A DNA stretch of 64,000 nucleotides from Rhyzopertha dominica. Lineage: Eukaryota > Arthropoda > Insecta > Coleoptera > Bostrichidae. Under the pieces are notes generated by a model. It was not told the origin of the DNA and ran no database searches. It saw only the letters and a program-made list of their open reading frames with translations. The DNA is taken from NCBI GenBank assembly GCA_025024175.1, contig QCXZ01000041.1:50525786-50589785 (forward strand), in the 5' to 3' direction. The translations under genes were made by a program, and so were the position numbers. Below, one piece after another: positions 14,401-27,000 of the stretch (position 1 is the stretch's first letter; every line of letters starts with the position of its first letter).

Positions 14401-17400
14401 ACATAAAATTAGCGTAATCGGAGACCATGAAATTTCGAGGTGAAAAAACAACAAAGGGGTTAGCCTTTGCTCTTTTGCCGTTTTCGGTGAAAATTATTTT
14501 TGGCTCAAAATCGGCATACCGATGTATTTTGAGCTGCTGATTCCAAAATGCATTCAGAAATGAGCTAGGAGGTCGGGAAATTAATTTTTCGTAAATTGAA
14601 AGTTCTACTCTAGGTCACTTTTCAGACGAACCGTTGCAGCTAGAGAAAAACTGACACCACTCCGAAATGCAGCAGGTCCACATTAGTAAATGAACATAAA
14701 ATTAGCGTAATCGGAGACCATGAAATTTCGAGGTGAAAAAACAACAAAGGGGTTAGCCTTTGCTCTTTTGCCGTTTTCGGTGAAAATTATTTTTGGCTCA
14801 AAATCGGCATACTGATGTATTTTGAGCTGCTGATTCCAAAAATGCATTCAGAAATGAGCTAGGACGTCGGGAAATTAATTTTTCGTAAATTGAAAGTTCT
14901 ACTCTAGGTCACTTTTCAGACGAACCGTTGCAGCTAGAGAAAAACTGACACCATTCCGAAATGCAGCAGGTCCACATTAGTAAATGAACATAAAATTAGC
15001 GTAATCGGAGACCATGAAATTTCGAGGTGAAAAAACAACAAAGGGGTTAGCCTTTGCTCTTTTGCCGTTTTCGGTGAAAATTATTTTTGGCTCAAAATCG
15101 GGCATACTGATGTATTTTGAGCTGCTGATTCCAAAAATGCATTCAGAAATGAGCTAGGACGTCAGGAAATTAATTTTCGTAAATTGAAAGCTCTACTCTA
15201 GGTCACTTTTCAGACGAAACCGTTGCAGCTAGAGAAAAACTGACACCACTTCCGAAATGCAGCAGGTCCACATTAGTAAATGAACATAAAATTAGCGTAA
15301 CGGAGACCATGAAATTTCGAGGTGAAAAAAACAACAAAGGGGTTAGCCTTTGCCTCTTTTGCCGTTTTCGGTGAAATTATTTTGGCTCAAAATCGGCATA
15401 CTGATGTATTTGAGCTGCTGATTCCAAAAATGCATTCAGAAATGAGCTAGGACGTCGGGAAATTAATTTTTCGTAAATTGAAAGTTCTACTCTAGGTCAC
15501 TTTTCAGACGAACCGTTGCAGCTAGAGAAAAACTGACACCACTCCGAAATGCAGCAGGTCCACATTAGTAAATGAACATAAAATTAAGCGTAATCGGAGA
15601 CCATGAAATTTCGAGGTGAAAAAACAACAAAGGGTTAGCCTTTGCTCTTTTGCCGTTTTCGGTGAAAATTATTTTTGGCTCAAAATCGGCATACCGATGT
15701 ATTTTGGAGCTGCTGATTCCAAAAATGCATTCAGAAATGAGCTAGGAGGTCGGGAAATTAATTTTTCGTAAATTGAAAGTTCTACTCTAGGTCACTTTTT
15801 CAGACGAACCGTTGCAGCTAGAGAAAAACTGACACCACTCCGAAATGCAGCAGGTCCACATTAGTAAATGAACATAAAATTAGCGTAATCGGAGACCATG
15901 AAATTTCGAGGTGAAAAAACAACAAAGGGGTTAGCCCTTTGCTCTTTTGCCGTTTTCGGTGAAAATTATTTTTGGCTCAAAATCGGCATACTTTGTATTT
16001 TGAGCTGCTGATTCCAAAAATGCATTCAGAATGAGCTAGGACGTCGGGAAATATTTTTCGTAATTGAAAGTTCTACTCTAGGTCACTTTTCAGACGAACC
16101 GTTGCAGCTAGAGAAAAACTGACACCATTCCGAAATGCAGCAGGTCCACATTAGTAAATGAACATAAAATTAGCGTAATCGGAGACCATTGAAATTTCGA
16201 GGTGAAAAAACAACAAAGGGGTTAGCCTTTGCTCTTTTGCCGTTTTCGGTGAAAATTATTTTTGGCTCAAAATCGGCATACTGATGTATTTTTAGCTGCT
16301 GATTACAAAAATGCATTCAGAAATGAGCTAGGACGTCGGGAAATTAATTTTTCGTAAATTGAAAGTTCTACTCTAGGTCACTTTTCAGACGAACCGTTGC
16401 AGCTAGAGAAAACTGACACCACTCCGAAATGCAGCAGGTTCACATTAGTAAATGAACATAAAATTAGCGTAATCGGAGACCATAAAATTTCGAGGTGAAA
16501 AAACAACAAAGGGGTTAGCCTTTGCTCTTTTGCCGTTTTCGGGTGAAAATTATTTTTGGCTCAAAATCGGCATACTGATGTATTTTGAGCTGCTGATTCC
16601 AAAAATGCATTCAGAATGAGCTAGGACGTCGGGAAATTAATTTTTCGTAAATTGAAAGTTCTACTCTAGGTCACTTTTCAGACGAACCGTTGCAGCTAGA
16701 GAAAAACTGACACCACTCCGAAATGCAGCAGGTCCACATTAGTAAATGAACATAAAATTAGCGTAATCGGAGACCATGAAATTTCGAGGGTGAAAAAACA
16801 ACAAAGGGGTTAGCCTTTGCTCTTTTGCCGTTCTCGGTGAAAATTATTTTTGGCTCAAAATCGGCATACCGATGTATTTTGAGCTGCTGATTCCAAAAAT
16901 GCATTCAGAAATGAGCTAGGAGGTCGGGAAATTAATTTTTCGTAAATTGAAAGTTCTACTCTAGGTCACTTTTCAGACGAACCGTTGCAGCTAGAGAAAA
17001 ACTGACACCACTCCGAAATGCAGCAGGTCCACATTAGTAAATGAACATAAAATTAGCGTAATCGGAGACCATGAAATTTCGAGGTGAAAAAACAACAAAG
17101 GGGTTAGCCTTTGCTCTTTTGCCGTTTTCGGCGAAAATTATTTTTGGCTCAAAATCGGCATACTGATGTATTTTGAGCTGCTGATTCCAAAAATGCATTC
17201 AGAAATGAGCTAGGACGTCGGGAAATTATTTTTTCGTAAATTGAAAGTTCTACTCTAGGTCACTTTTCAGACGAACCGTTGCAGCTAGAGAAAAACTGAC
17301 ACCATTCCGAAATGCAGCAGGTCCACATTAGTAAATGAACATAAAATTAGCGTAATCGGAGACCATGAAATTTCGAGGTGAAAAACAACAAAGGGGTTAG

Positions 17401-20400
17401 CCTTTGCTCTTTGTGCCGTTTTCGGTGAAAATTATTTTTGGCTCAAAATCGGCATACCGATGTATTTTTGAGCTGTTGATTCCAAAAATGCATTCAGAAA
17501 TGAGCTAGGACGTCAGGAAATTAATTTTCGTAAATTGAAAGTTCTACTCTAGGTCACTTTTCAGACGAACCGTTGCAGCTAGAGAAAAACTGACACCACT
17601 CCGAAATGCAGCAGGTTCACATTAGTAAATGAACATAAAATTAGCGTAATCGGAGACCATGAAATTTTCGAGGTGAAAAAACAACAAAGGGGTTAGCCTT
17701 TGCTCTTTTGCCGTTTTCGGTGAAAATTATTTTTGGCTCAAAATCGGCATACTGATGTATTTTGAGCTGCTGATTCCAAAAATGCATTCAGAAATGAGCT
17801 AGGACGTCGGGAAATTAATTTTTCGTAAATTGAAAGTTCTACTCTAGGTCACTTTTCAGACGAACCGTTGCAGCTAGAGAAAAACTGACACCACTCCGAA
17901 ATGCAGCAGGTCCACATTAGTAAATGAACATAAAATTAGCGTAATCGGAGACCATGAAATTTCGAGGTGAAAAAACAACAAANNNNNNNNNNNNNNNNNN
18001 NNNNNNNNNNNNNNNNNNNNNNNNNNNNNNNNNNNNNNNNNNNNNNNNNNNNNNNNNNNNNNNNNNNNNNNNNNNNNNNNNNAGCTAGAGAAAAACTGAC
18101 ACCACTCCGAAATGCAGCAGGTCCACATTAGTAAATGAACATAAAATTAGCGTAATCGGAGACCATGAAATTTCGAGGTGAAAAAACAACAAAGGGGTTA
18201 GCCTTTGCTCTTTTGCCGTTTTCGGTGAAAATTTTTTGGCTCAAAATCGGCATACTGATGTATTTTGAGCTGCTGATTCCAAAAATGCATTCAGAAATGA
18301 GCTAGGGACGTCAGGAAATTAATTTTTTCGTAAATGAAAGCTCTACTCTAGGTCACTTTTCAGACGAACCGTTGCAGCTAGAGAAAAACTGACAACCACT
18401 CCGAAATGCAGCAGGTCCACATTAGTAAATGAACATAAAATTAGCGTAATCGGAGACCATGAAATTTCGAGGTGAAAAAACAACAAAGGGGTTAGCCTTT
18501 GTTCTTTTGCCGTTTTCGGTGAAAATTATTTTTGGCTCAAAATCGGCATACTGATGTATTTTGAGCTGCTGATTCCAAAAATGCATTCAGAAATGAGCTA
18601 GGACGTCGGGAAATTAATTTTTCGTAAATTGAAAGTTCTACTCTAGGTCACTTTTCAGACGAACCCGTTGCAGCTAGAGAAAAACTGACACCATTCCGAA
18701 ATGCAGCAGGTCCACATTAGTAAATGAACATAAAATTAGCGTAATCGGAGACCATGAAATTTCGAGGTGAAAAAACAACAAAGGGGTTAGCCTTTGCTCT
18801 TTTGCCGTTTTCGGTGAAAATTATTTTTGGCTCAAAATCGGCATACTGATGTATTTTGAGCTGCTGATTCCAAAAATGCATTCAGAAATGAGCTAGGACG
18901 TCAGGAAATTAATTTTTCGTAAATTGAAAGCTCTACTCTAGGTCACTTTTCAGACGAACCGTTGCAGCTAGAGAAAAACTGACACCACTTCCGAAATGCA
19001 GCAGGTCCACATTAGTAAATGAACATAAAATTAGCGTAATCGGAGACCATGAAATTTCGAGGTGAAAAAACAACAAAGGGGTTAGCCTTTGCTCTTTTGC
19101 CGTTTTCGGTGAAAATTATTTTTGGCTCAAAATCGCATACTGATGTATTTTGAGCTGCTGATTCCAAAAATGCATTCAGAAATGAGCTAGGACGTCGGGA
19201 AATTAATTTTTCGTAAATTGAAAGTTCTACTCTAGGTCACTTTTCAGACGAACCGTTGCAGCTAGAGAAAAACTGACACCACTCCGAAATGCAGCAGGTC
19301 CACATTAGTAAATGAACATAAAATTAGCGTAATCGGAGACCATGAAATTTCGAGGTGAAAAAACAACAAAGGGTTAGCCTTTGCTCTTTTGCCGTTTTCG
19401 GTGAAAATTATTTTTGGCTCAAAATCGGCATACCGATGTATTTTGAGCTGCTGATTCCAAAAATGCATTCAGAAATGAGCTAGGAGGTCGGGAAATTAAT
19501 TTTTCGTAAATTGAAAGTTCTACTCTAGGTCACTTTTCAGACGAACCGTTGCAGCTAGAGAAAAACTGACACCACTCCGAAATGCAGCAGGTCCACATTA
19601 GTAAATGAACATAAAATTAGCGTAATCGGAGACCATGAAATTTCGAGGTGAAAAAACAACAAAGCCTTTGCTCTTTTGCCGTTTTCGGTGAAAATTATTT
19701 TTGGCTCAAAATCGGCATACTGATGTATTTTGAGCTGCTGATTCCAAAAATGCATTCAGAAATGAGCTAGGACGTCGGGAAATGAATTTTTCGTAAATTG
19801 AAAGTTCTACTCTAGGTCACTTTTCAGACGAACCGTTGCAGCTAGAGAAAAACTGACACCATTCCGAAATGCAGCAGGTCCACATTAGTAAATGAACATA
19901 AAATTAGCGTAATCGGAGACCATGAAATTTCGAGGTGAAAAAACAACAAAGGGGTTAGCCTTTGCTCTTTTGCCGTTTCGGTGAAAATTATTTTTGGCTC
20001 AAAATCGGCATACTGATGTATTTTTAGCTGCTGATTACAAAAATGCATTCAGAAATGAGCTAGGACGTCGGGAAATTAATTTTTCGTAAATTGAAAGTTC
20101 TACTCTAGGTCACTTTTCAGACGAACCGTTGCAGCTAGAGAAAAACTGACACCACTCCGAAATGCAGCAGGTTCACATTAGTAAATGAACATAAAATTAG
20201 CGTAATCGGAGACCATAAATTTCGAGGTGAAAAAACAACAAAGGGGTTAGCTTTTGCTCTTTTGCCGTTTTCGGTGAAAATTATTTTTGGCTCAAAATCG
20301 GCATACTGATGTATTTTGAGCTGCTGATTCCAAAAATGCATTCAGAAATGAGCTAGGACGTCAGGAAATTAATTTTTCGTAAATTGAAAGCTCTACTCTA

Positions 20401-23400
20401 GGTCACTTTTCAGACGAACCGTTGCAGCTAGAGAAAAACTGACACCACTCCGAAATGCAGCAGGTCCACATTAGTAAATGAACATAAAATTAGCGTAATC
20501 GGAGACCATGAAATTTCGAGGTGAAAAAACAACAAAGGGGTTAGCCTTTGCTCTTTTGCCGTTTTCGGTGAAAATTATTTTTGGCTCAAAATCGGCATAC
20601 TGATGTATTTTGAGCTGCTGATTCCAAAAATGCATTCAGAAATGAGCTAGGACGTCGGGAAATTAATTTTTCGTAAATTGAAAGTTCTACTCTAGGTCAC
20701 TTTTCAGACGAACCGTTGCAGCTAGAGAAAAACTGACACCACTCCGAAATGCAGCAGGTCCACATTAGTAAATGAACATAAAATTAGCGTAATCGGAGAC
20801 CATGAAATTTCGAGGTGAAAAAACAACAAAGGGGTTAGCCTTTGCTCTTTTGCCGTTCTCGGTGAAAATTATTTTTGGCTCAAAATCGGCATACCGATGT
20901 ATTTTGAGCTGCTGATTCCAAAAATGCATTCAGAAATGAGCTAGGAGGTCGGGAAATTAATTTTTCGTAAATTGAAAGTTCTACTCTAGGTCACTTTTCA
21001 GACGAACCGTTGCAGCTAGAGAAAAACTGACACCACTCCGAAATGCAGCAGGTCCACATTAGTAAATGAACATAAAATTAGCGTAATCGGAGACCATGAA
21101 ATTTCAGGGTGAAAAAACAACAAAGGGGTTAGCCTTTGCTCTTTTGCCGTTTTCGGTGAAAATTATTTTTGGCTCAAAATCGGCATACTGATGTATTTTG
21201 AGCTGCTGATTCCAAAAATGCATTCAGAAATGAGCTAGGACGTCGGGAAATTAATTTTTCGTAAATTGAAAGTTCTACTCTAGGTCACTTTTCAGACGAA
21301 CCGTTGCAGCTAGAGAAAAACTGACACCACTCCGAAATGCAGCAGGTCCACATTAGTAAATGAACATAAAATTAGCGTAATCGGAGACCATGAAATTTCG
21401 AGGTGAAAAAACAACAAAGGGGTTAGCCTTTGCTCTTTTGCCGTTTTCGGTGAAAATTATTTTTGGCTCAAAATCGGCATACCGATGTATTTTGAGCTGT
21501 TGATTCCAAAAATGCATTCAGAAATGAGCTAGGACGTCAGGAAATTAATTTTTCGTAAATTGAAAGTTCTACTCTAGGTCACTTTTCAGACGAACCGTTG
21601 CAGCTAGAGAAAAACTGACACCACTCCGAAATGCAGCAGGTCCACATTAGTAAATGAACATAAAATTAGCGTAATCGGAGACCATGAAATTTCGAGATGA
21701 AAAAACAACAAAGGGGTTAGCCTTTGCTCTTTTGCCGTTTTCGGTGAAAATTATTTTTGGCTCAAAATCGGCATACTGATGTATTTTGAGCTGCTGATTC
21801 CAAAAATGCATTCAGAAATGAGCTAGGACGTCGGGAAATTAATTTTTCGTAAATTGAAAGTTCTACTCTAGGTCACTTTTCAGACGAACCGTTGCAGCTA
21901 GAGAAAAACTGACACCACTCCGAAATGCAGCAGGTCCACATTAGTAAATGAACATAAAATTAGCGTAATCGGAGACCATGAAATTTCGAGGTGAAAAAAC
22001 AACAAAGGGGTTAGCCTTTGCTCCTTTTGCCGTTTTCGGTGAAAATTATTTTTGGCTCAAAATCGGCATACCGATGTATTTTGAGCTGCTGATTCCAAAA
22101 ATGCATTCAGAAATGAGCTAGGACGTCGGGAAATTAATTTTTCGTAAATTGAAAGTTCTACTCTAGGTCACTTTTCAGACGAACCGTTGCAGCTAGAGAA
22201 AAACTGACACCACTCCGAAATGCAACAGGTCCACATTAGTAAATGAACATAAAATTAACGTAATCGGAGACCATGAAATTTCGAGGTGAAAAAACAACAA
22301 AGGGGTTAGCCTTTGCTCTTTTGCCGTTTTCGGTGAAAATTATTTTTGGCTCAAAATCGGCATACTGATGTATTTTTAGCTGCTGATTCCAAAAATGCAT
22401 TCAGAAATGAGCTAGGAGGTCGGGAAATTAATTTTTCGTAAATTGAAAGCTCTACTCTAGGTCACTTTTCAGACGAACCGTTGCAGCTAGAGAAAAACTG
22501 ACACCACTCCGAAATGCAGCAGGTCCACATTAGTAAATGAACATAAAATTAGCGTAATCGGAGACCATGAAATTTCGAGGTGAAAAAACAACAAAGGGGT
22601 TAGCCTTTTGCTCTTTTGCCGTTTTCGGTGAAAATTATTTTTGGCTCAAAATCGGCATACCGATGTATTTTGAGCTGCTGATTCCAAAAATGCATTCAGA
22701 NATGAGCTAGGACGTCGGGAAATTAATTTTTCGTAAATTGAAAGTTCCACTCTAGGTCACTTTTCAGACGAACCGTTGCAGCTAGAGAAAAACTGACACC
22801 ACTCCGAAATGCAACAGGTCCACATTAGTAAATGAACATAAAATTAACGTAATCGGAGACCATGAAATTTCGAGGTGAAAAAACAACAAAGGGGTTAGCC
22901 TTTGCTCTTTTGCCGTTTTCGGTGAAAATTATTTTTGGCTCAAAATCGGCATACTGATGTATTTTTAGCTGCTGATTCCAAAAATGCATTCAGAAATGAG
23001 CTAGGAGGTCGGGAAATTAATTTTTCGTAAATTGAAAGCTCTACTCTAGGTCACTTTTCAGACGAACCGTTGCAGCTAGAGAAAAACTGACACCACTCCG
23101 AAATGCAGCAGGTCCACATTAGTAAATGAACATAAAATTAGCGTAATCGGAGACCATGAAATTTCGAGGTGAAAAAACAACAAAGGGGTTAGCCTTTTGC
23201 TCTTTTGCCGTTTTCGGTGAAAATTATTTTTGGCTCAAAATCGGCATACCGATGTATTTTGAGCTGCTGATTCCAAAAATGCATTCAGAAATGAGCTAGG
23301 ACGTCCGTTAATTTATATTATGCAAACTGACCCTTCTACTCTAGGTCAATTTTCAGACGAACCGTTGCAGCTAGAGAAAACCTGACACCACTCCGAAATA

Positions 23401-23468
23401 GAGCAGGTTCACATTAGTAAATGAACATAAAATGAGCTTAATCAAGTTTCAAGCTGAAAAAACAATAT
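11417..23468. repeat. Tandem satellite array, 293-bp unit, about 41 copies
   Basis: Head-to-tail copies of a 293-bp unit; each contains the words CTGACACC..TCCGAAATGCAG, CAACAAAGGGGTTAGCC, GGCTCAAAATCGGCATAC and CTACTCTAGGTCACTTTTCAG. Copies differ at a few recurrent sites (catacT/C, ggaC/Ggtc, gtcG/Agg, ccaC/Ttcc, aagT/Ctct). The first copy (from 11417) and the last two (from about 23305) are the most divergent, as expected of array edges. The unit length is not a multiple of three and every copy contains stops, so it does not encode a repeat protein. The array sits between mRpL28 and the 3' end of the phosphorylase kinase gene, so it lies in gene-bearing DNA. Copy number is a minimum because of the assembly gap. 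Confidence 0.97.
17983..18082. other. Assembly gap (100 N) inside the satellite
   Basis: Exactly 100 Ns interrupt a satellite unit about 113 bases after its start, and the next unit begins right after the gap. A single complete unit would need about 180 bases here, so the gap is a placeholder of unknown true length. Confidence 0.98.
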
Positions 23469-24022
23469 AATTTGAAAGTAAAGCGATAAATAGCTAGCTG
23501 GGGGTGTATCGAGGTAGGGGGGGAGGGCAAAATTGTGTCTGTTTCGCTCTACGACTTACCGTTTCTGAGNTANTTGCATTTGAAGTTTTCTTTGGTGTTC
23601 CTGAGGAAANGATGGGACTTNTCCAATGCTCAGGCNTCAGTCGCTTTTTACCCTGAAGTTCCCACACTTCCCCGGTTCATCAGAAGCATAGTTCATGTAT
23701 TTTGAGCTCCAGATTCCAAAAATGTAGTCAGAAATGAGCTAGGACGAATTTTTTCGTTTTTTTTTTTGTGTAGTGCTTCGGGAAGATGCCTATAGCGGGG
23801 CCATCTGAGGACTTACCTTTTTGACATTCATCACCCCAGTACAGAATTGAATGTTCTTTCTAATTCATTTGACCGCAGGTCGCCAGGGCTTACCGTTATT
23901 TTTTTATGATTCTTTAAAGTGGAAGTTTACTATTTTGGATGTCTTTCAAAGAGAATCATTGGTCCTAATAAGCAAGAAAGTGTACGAATATAAATGATAA
24001 CAACAGTTTTGTTTGACATATT
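23469..24022. other. Spacer between satellite and phosphorylase kinase 3' end
   Basis: Unique-looking DNA with several Ns (23570-23635), a G-rich run (23512-23526) and a degenerate satellite fragment at 23694-23748 (TGTATTTTGAGCTCCAGATT to ATGAGCTAGGACG). No gene seen. Confidence 0.6.
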
Positions 24023-24028
24023 TTTATT
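24023..24028 (-). terminator. Polyadenylation signal of phosphorylase kinase alpha gene
   Basis: AATAAA on the minus strand, about 60 bases beyond the TAA stop at 24088-24090. Confidence 0.6.
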
Positions 24029-24087
24029 TGAAAAAACAACAAATTACACTACAATCTCAACATTATCAACAGGTCGTCACAAGATAA

Positions 24088-27000
24088 TTAACTGATGGTG
24101 CAGTCCAGCTCGCCAGTTTTCGGTATGCAATCCAGCGTCGTCGCTATGGCCCTGGCCATGTAGGTCATGGTACCGTAGCAGCCACTAGGGGCGCTGTCGT
24201 AAAAGTGCTGGCAGATGTAAGCAGCGCCACCACACAGCAGGCCTCCCATCCTCGAAGTCTCCCTCATGTCCTTTGGTTTGGCGCAACAAAGCGTTGCATC
24301 CCCATCACACTTCATCTGGAACAGAACGAGTGAACTAATGAACAACTGAATTGTTGAATGAGTGAACAGGTAAACGACTAGACCAGCAAATAGATGTACT
24401 GAAATTTCAAGTCTATTACCTGATCATCCAAGAATATTTCGTTTGCCATGTGCACCAGCTGTTCCACTTGTATGATGTGCCCCAAAGATGGAGCCACGTT
24501 ATACTCCGAAACCAGGGTGAGCACCATCAGCGCCTCAACGATCAGCTGTCGATATTCTGGCTGCGGAATTGAATTCAGCACCGTCTCAACGGCGAGGGCG
24601 AACTTTAGCTCCCCCGGAGTCATTTCTTGCGTCAAGCTTTGAGGCAGGACCTTCCCGGCAATGTCGATCCCCTGACACTAAAAAACCATGAATGAAAACA
24701 GGTTCAAAGAGTGAGCAAAGAGATTTACCCTTTCCAGAACGTGCCAGACACGTGGGTAAAAGTCCCTGGGGACCCTGTTCAGGGCTCCATCTAAGCGTCT
24801 CCTTCTTAACCACTGCCCTTGGCGGTCTGGCTCCATCAAGTCATCGGTGGATGCTGATTCCAAGCTGAGACCGATGTGGCTTTTCTAAATGAGAATTTTG
24901 TTGAGTATCCTGTAAAGAAAGTTATTTCCTAAGACTCACCTTGCTTATGCGTGAACTTTTACTGCNTACTATTGAGAAGTTTCCTCTTCCAACTGTAAAG
25001 AGAAAGTTAAAAATGATGGTGTTAAAAATTTTTTAAAATATTGAAACTTACCACTGCTAATAGCGAATTCCTTCCCACTGATGATGTGATGCAAAAGATT
25101 CTTCATCTCGAATGGGCTCAAATTCAGCAGGTGTTCAGATGCCTCCTCTCCATCACAAATCAAGGTTCTTGACAGCTCAGTAGCCATAACTTGTATAATC
25201 AATCCAACCCTCAATCTAACCCAAACACCATCAATTTATTTTGTAAAAGTGATTAGTATAATTGCTACCNGAGCATTTNCAAAAACAGTTGAGGCTCTGT
25301 CCTAANGAACATGGCCAAATAAACAAGCAGCTCCTGTGCTTAACATGGCAGTACTGTCATCTTCCCCATAAGCCTCGTGGATCAACATCCTCAGANCTCC
25401 TTCGGGAAGCGGGGCCGTAATCGTGTGTTCGTTGTTGGGGGGCATTCCAACAGTTATTTGCTTTTGGCGCACGAGAAGATCTGTCACTGCCTTTGCTAGA
25501 TCCTCGACACGTTTGCCTAACATGCCGGCCGTATGACGAACCAATCCCCAAAGTTTTTGTTGACAGGCTTTTTCATACAGTCCTTTGAGAAGGTCACGTA
25601 CTGTCACGATGTTTCCATTTTCAAGCATGCCTGATGCACAAATAAACATCACTGTTAATGAGTTTGTTATTTCAGTAAACTAGTGGAAAATAAATTGGTG
25701 GACAGGTGAACTAATGAACAACGGCTGTGAACAAGAAGCTGCAAACTGATGAACGACTGAATGAGAAACTAATGAGCAGGTGAACTAATGAATGGATGAA
25801 CTAGAGAACAGATGAACTAGTTAGTAAACAGGTAAATTATCGAACTCTATAGAACAGCTGAACTAGTGAATGGAAGAACTAGAGAACAGATGAACTAGTG
25901 AACATATGAACTAGTTAGTAAACAGTTAATTATCGAACTCTATAGAACAAGTGAACTAGTGAATGGTAGAACTAGAGAACAGATGAACTAGTGAACATAT
26001 GAACTAGTTAGTAAACAGGTAAATTATCGAACTCTATAGAACAGGTGAACTAGTGAACATATGAACTAGTTAGTAAACAGGTAAATTATAGAACTCTATA
26101 GAACAGGTGAACTAGTGAATGGATGAACTAGATAACAGATGAACTAGTTAGTAAACAGGTATATTATCGAACTCTATAAGCAAGTTTACAATAGTGACAC
26201 GACACCTGGCGGCAGATACATAAACTATTATAAACAGTACTTTAATGCTGGAAAAAGGCGGAATTATTGTGTAATATTGCTGTTTTTGTTATATCGTATT
26301 AGCATTTTTAAATTGTGAGCAGTGAATATTATTAAGAAAAAGGGGATACATGTAAGCACAAAAAGCATGTGTGATATTATATTATAATAGTAATATGCGG
26401 TTATGTGATTAAGCGGTTATCACATAGGTTATTGCCACGAGTGTGTTTTGGTTACCATTACCAGTTCCTTTGTAATAATTATATTGAATATACTCGGTTG
26501 CGAACCCATCTGTGTTTCATTTTCAGATACAGACGAGTATATTATAATAGCAAGTACTGTTTATTTCCGCCATTTGCAAAGACACACTAACACCACCAAC
26601 GGTCGATAAACTCTCCTATAGAACAGGTGAACTAGTGAATAGGTGTACCAGTAAACAGGTAAACTAATGAACATGTGATCTAATGCAGAGGTGAACTAGT
26701 GTATAAGAGAACTAGTAAATAAGTACGCTAGTGAACAAATGAACTAGTGAATAGACAAAGTAGTGATCAAATGAACTAGTAAATATGTGTTCCAGTGAAT
26801 CGGTGAATTCGTGAACAGGAGAAATAATGTCACAAAGCAGTACACACTCACCAGTGTTATAATCCAATCCTTTCGAATCCACAAGATACTGCAATATATC
26901 CCCTTGCTCATCGAGTGATTCAGATTCCCTCAGCATCGCGAACAATTCTTCAACTTCTGTGTCGGCGTACTGGTTCTCTGTGGTCGTCCTGTGTCTGGTC

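Noticed and set aside
17874..20341. Minus-strand open frames of 66-84 codons repeated within the satellite (for example 19262-19468, 19555-19755)
   Set aside because: They recur once per 293-bp unit, shift frame between units and are lost wherever a unit has an indel. They follow the DNA repeat, not protein selection.
11417..23468. CRISPR-like regularity of the array
   Set aside because: The whole 293-bp unit is repeated with no unique spacers, and the genome is eukaryotic.
24586..24863. Alternative-frame open frames overlapping phosphorylase kinase exons 12-13
   Set aside because: They read the exons out of phase and continue into introns.
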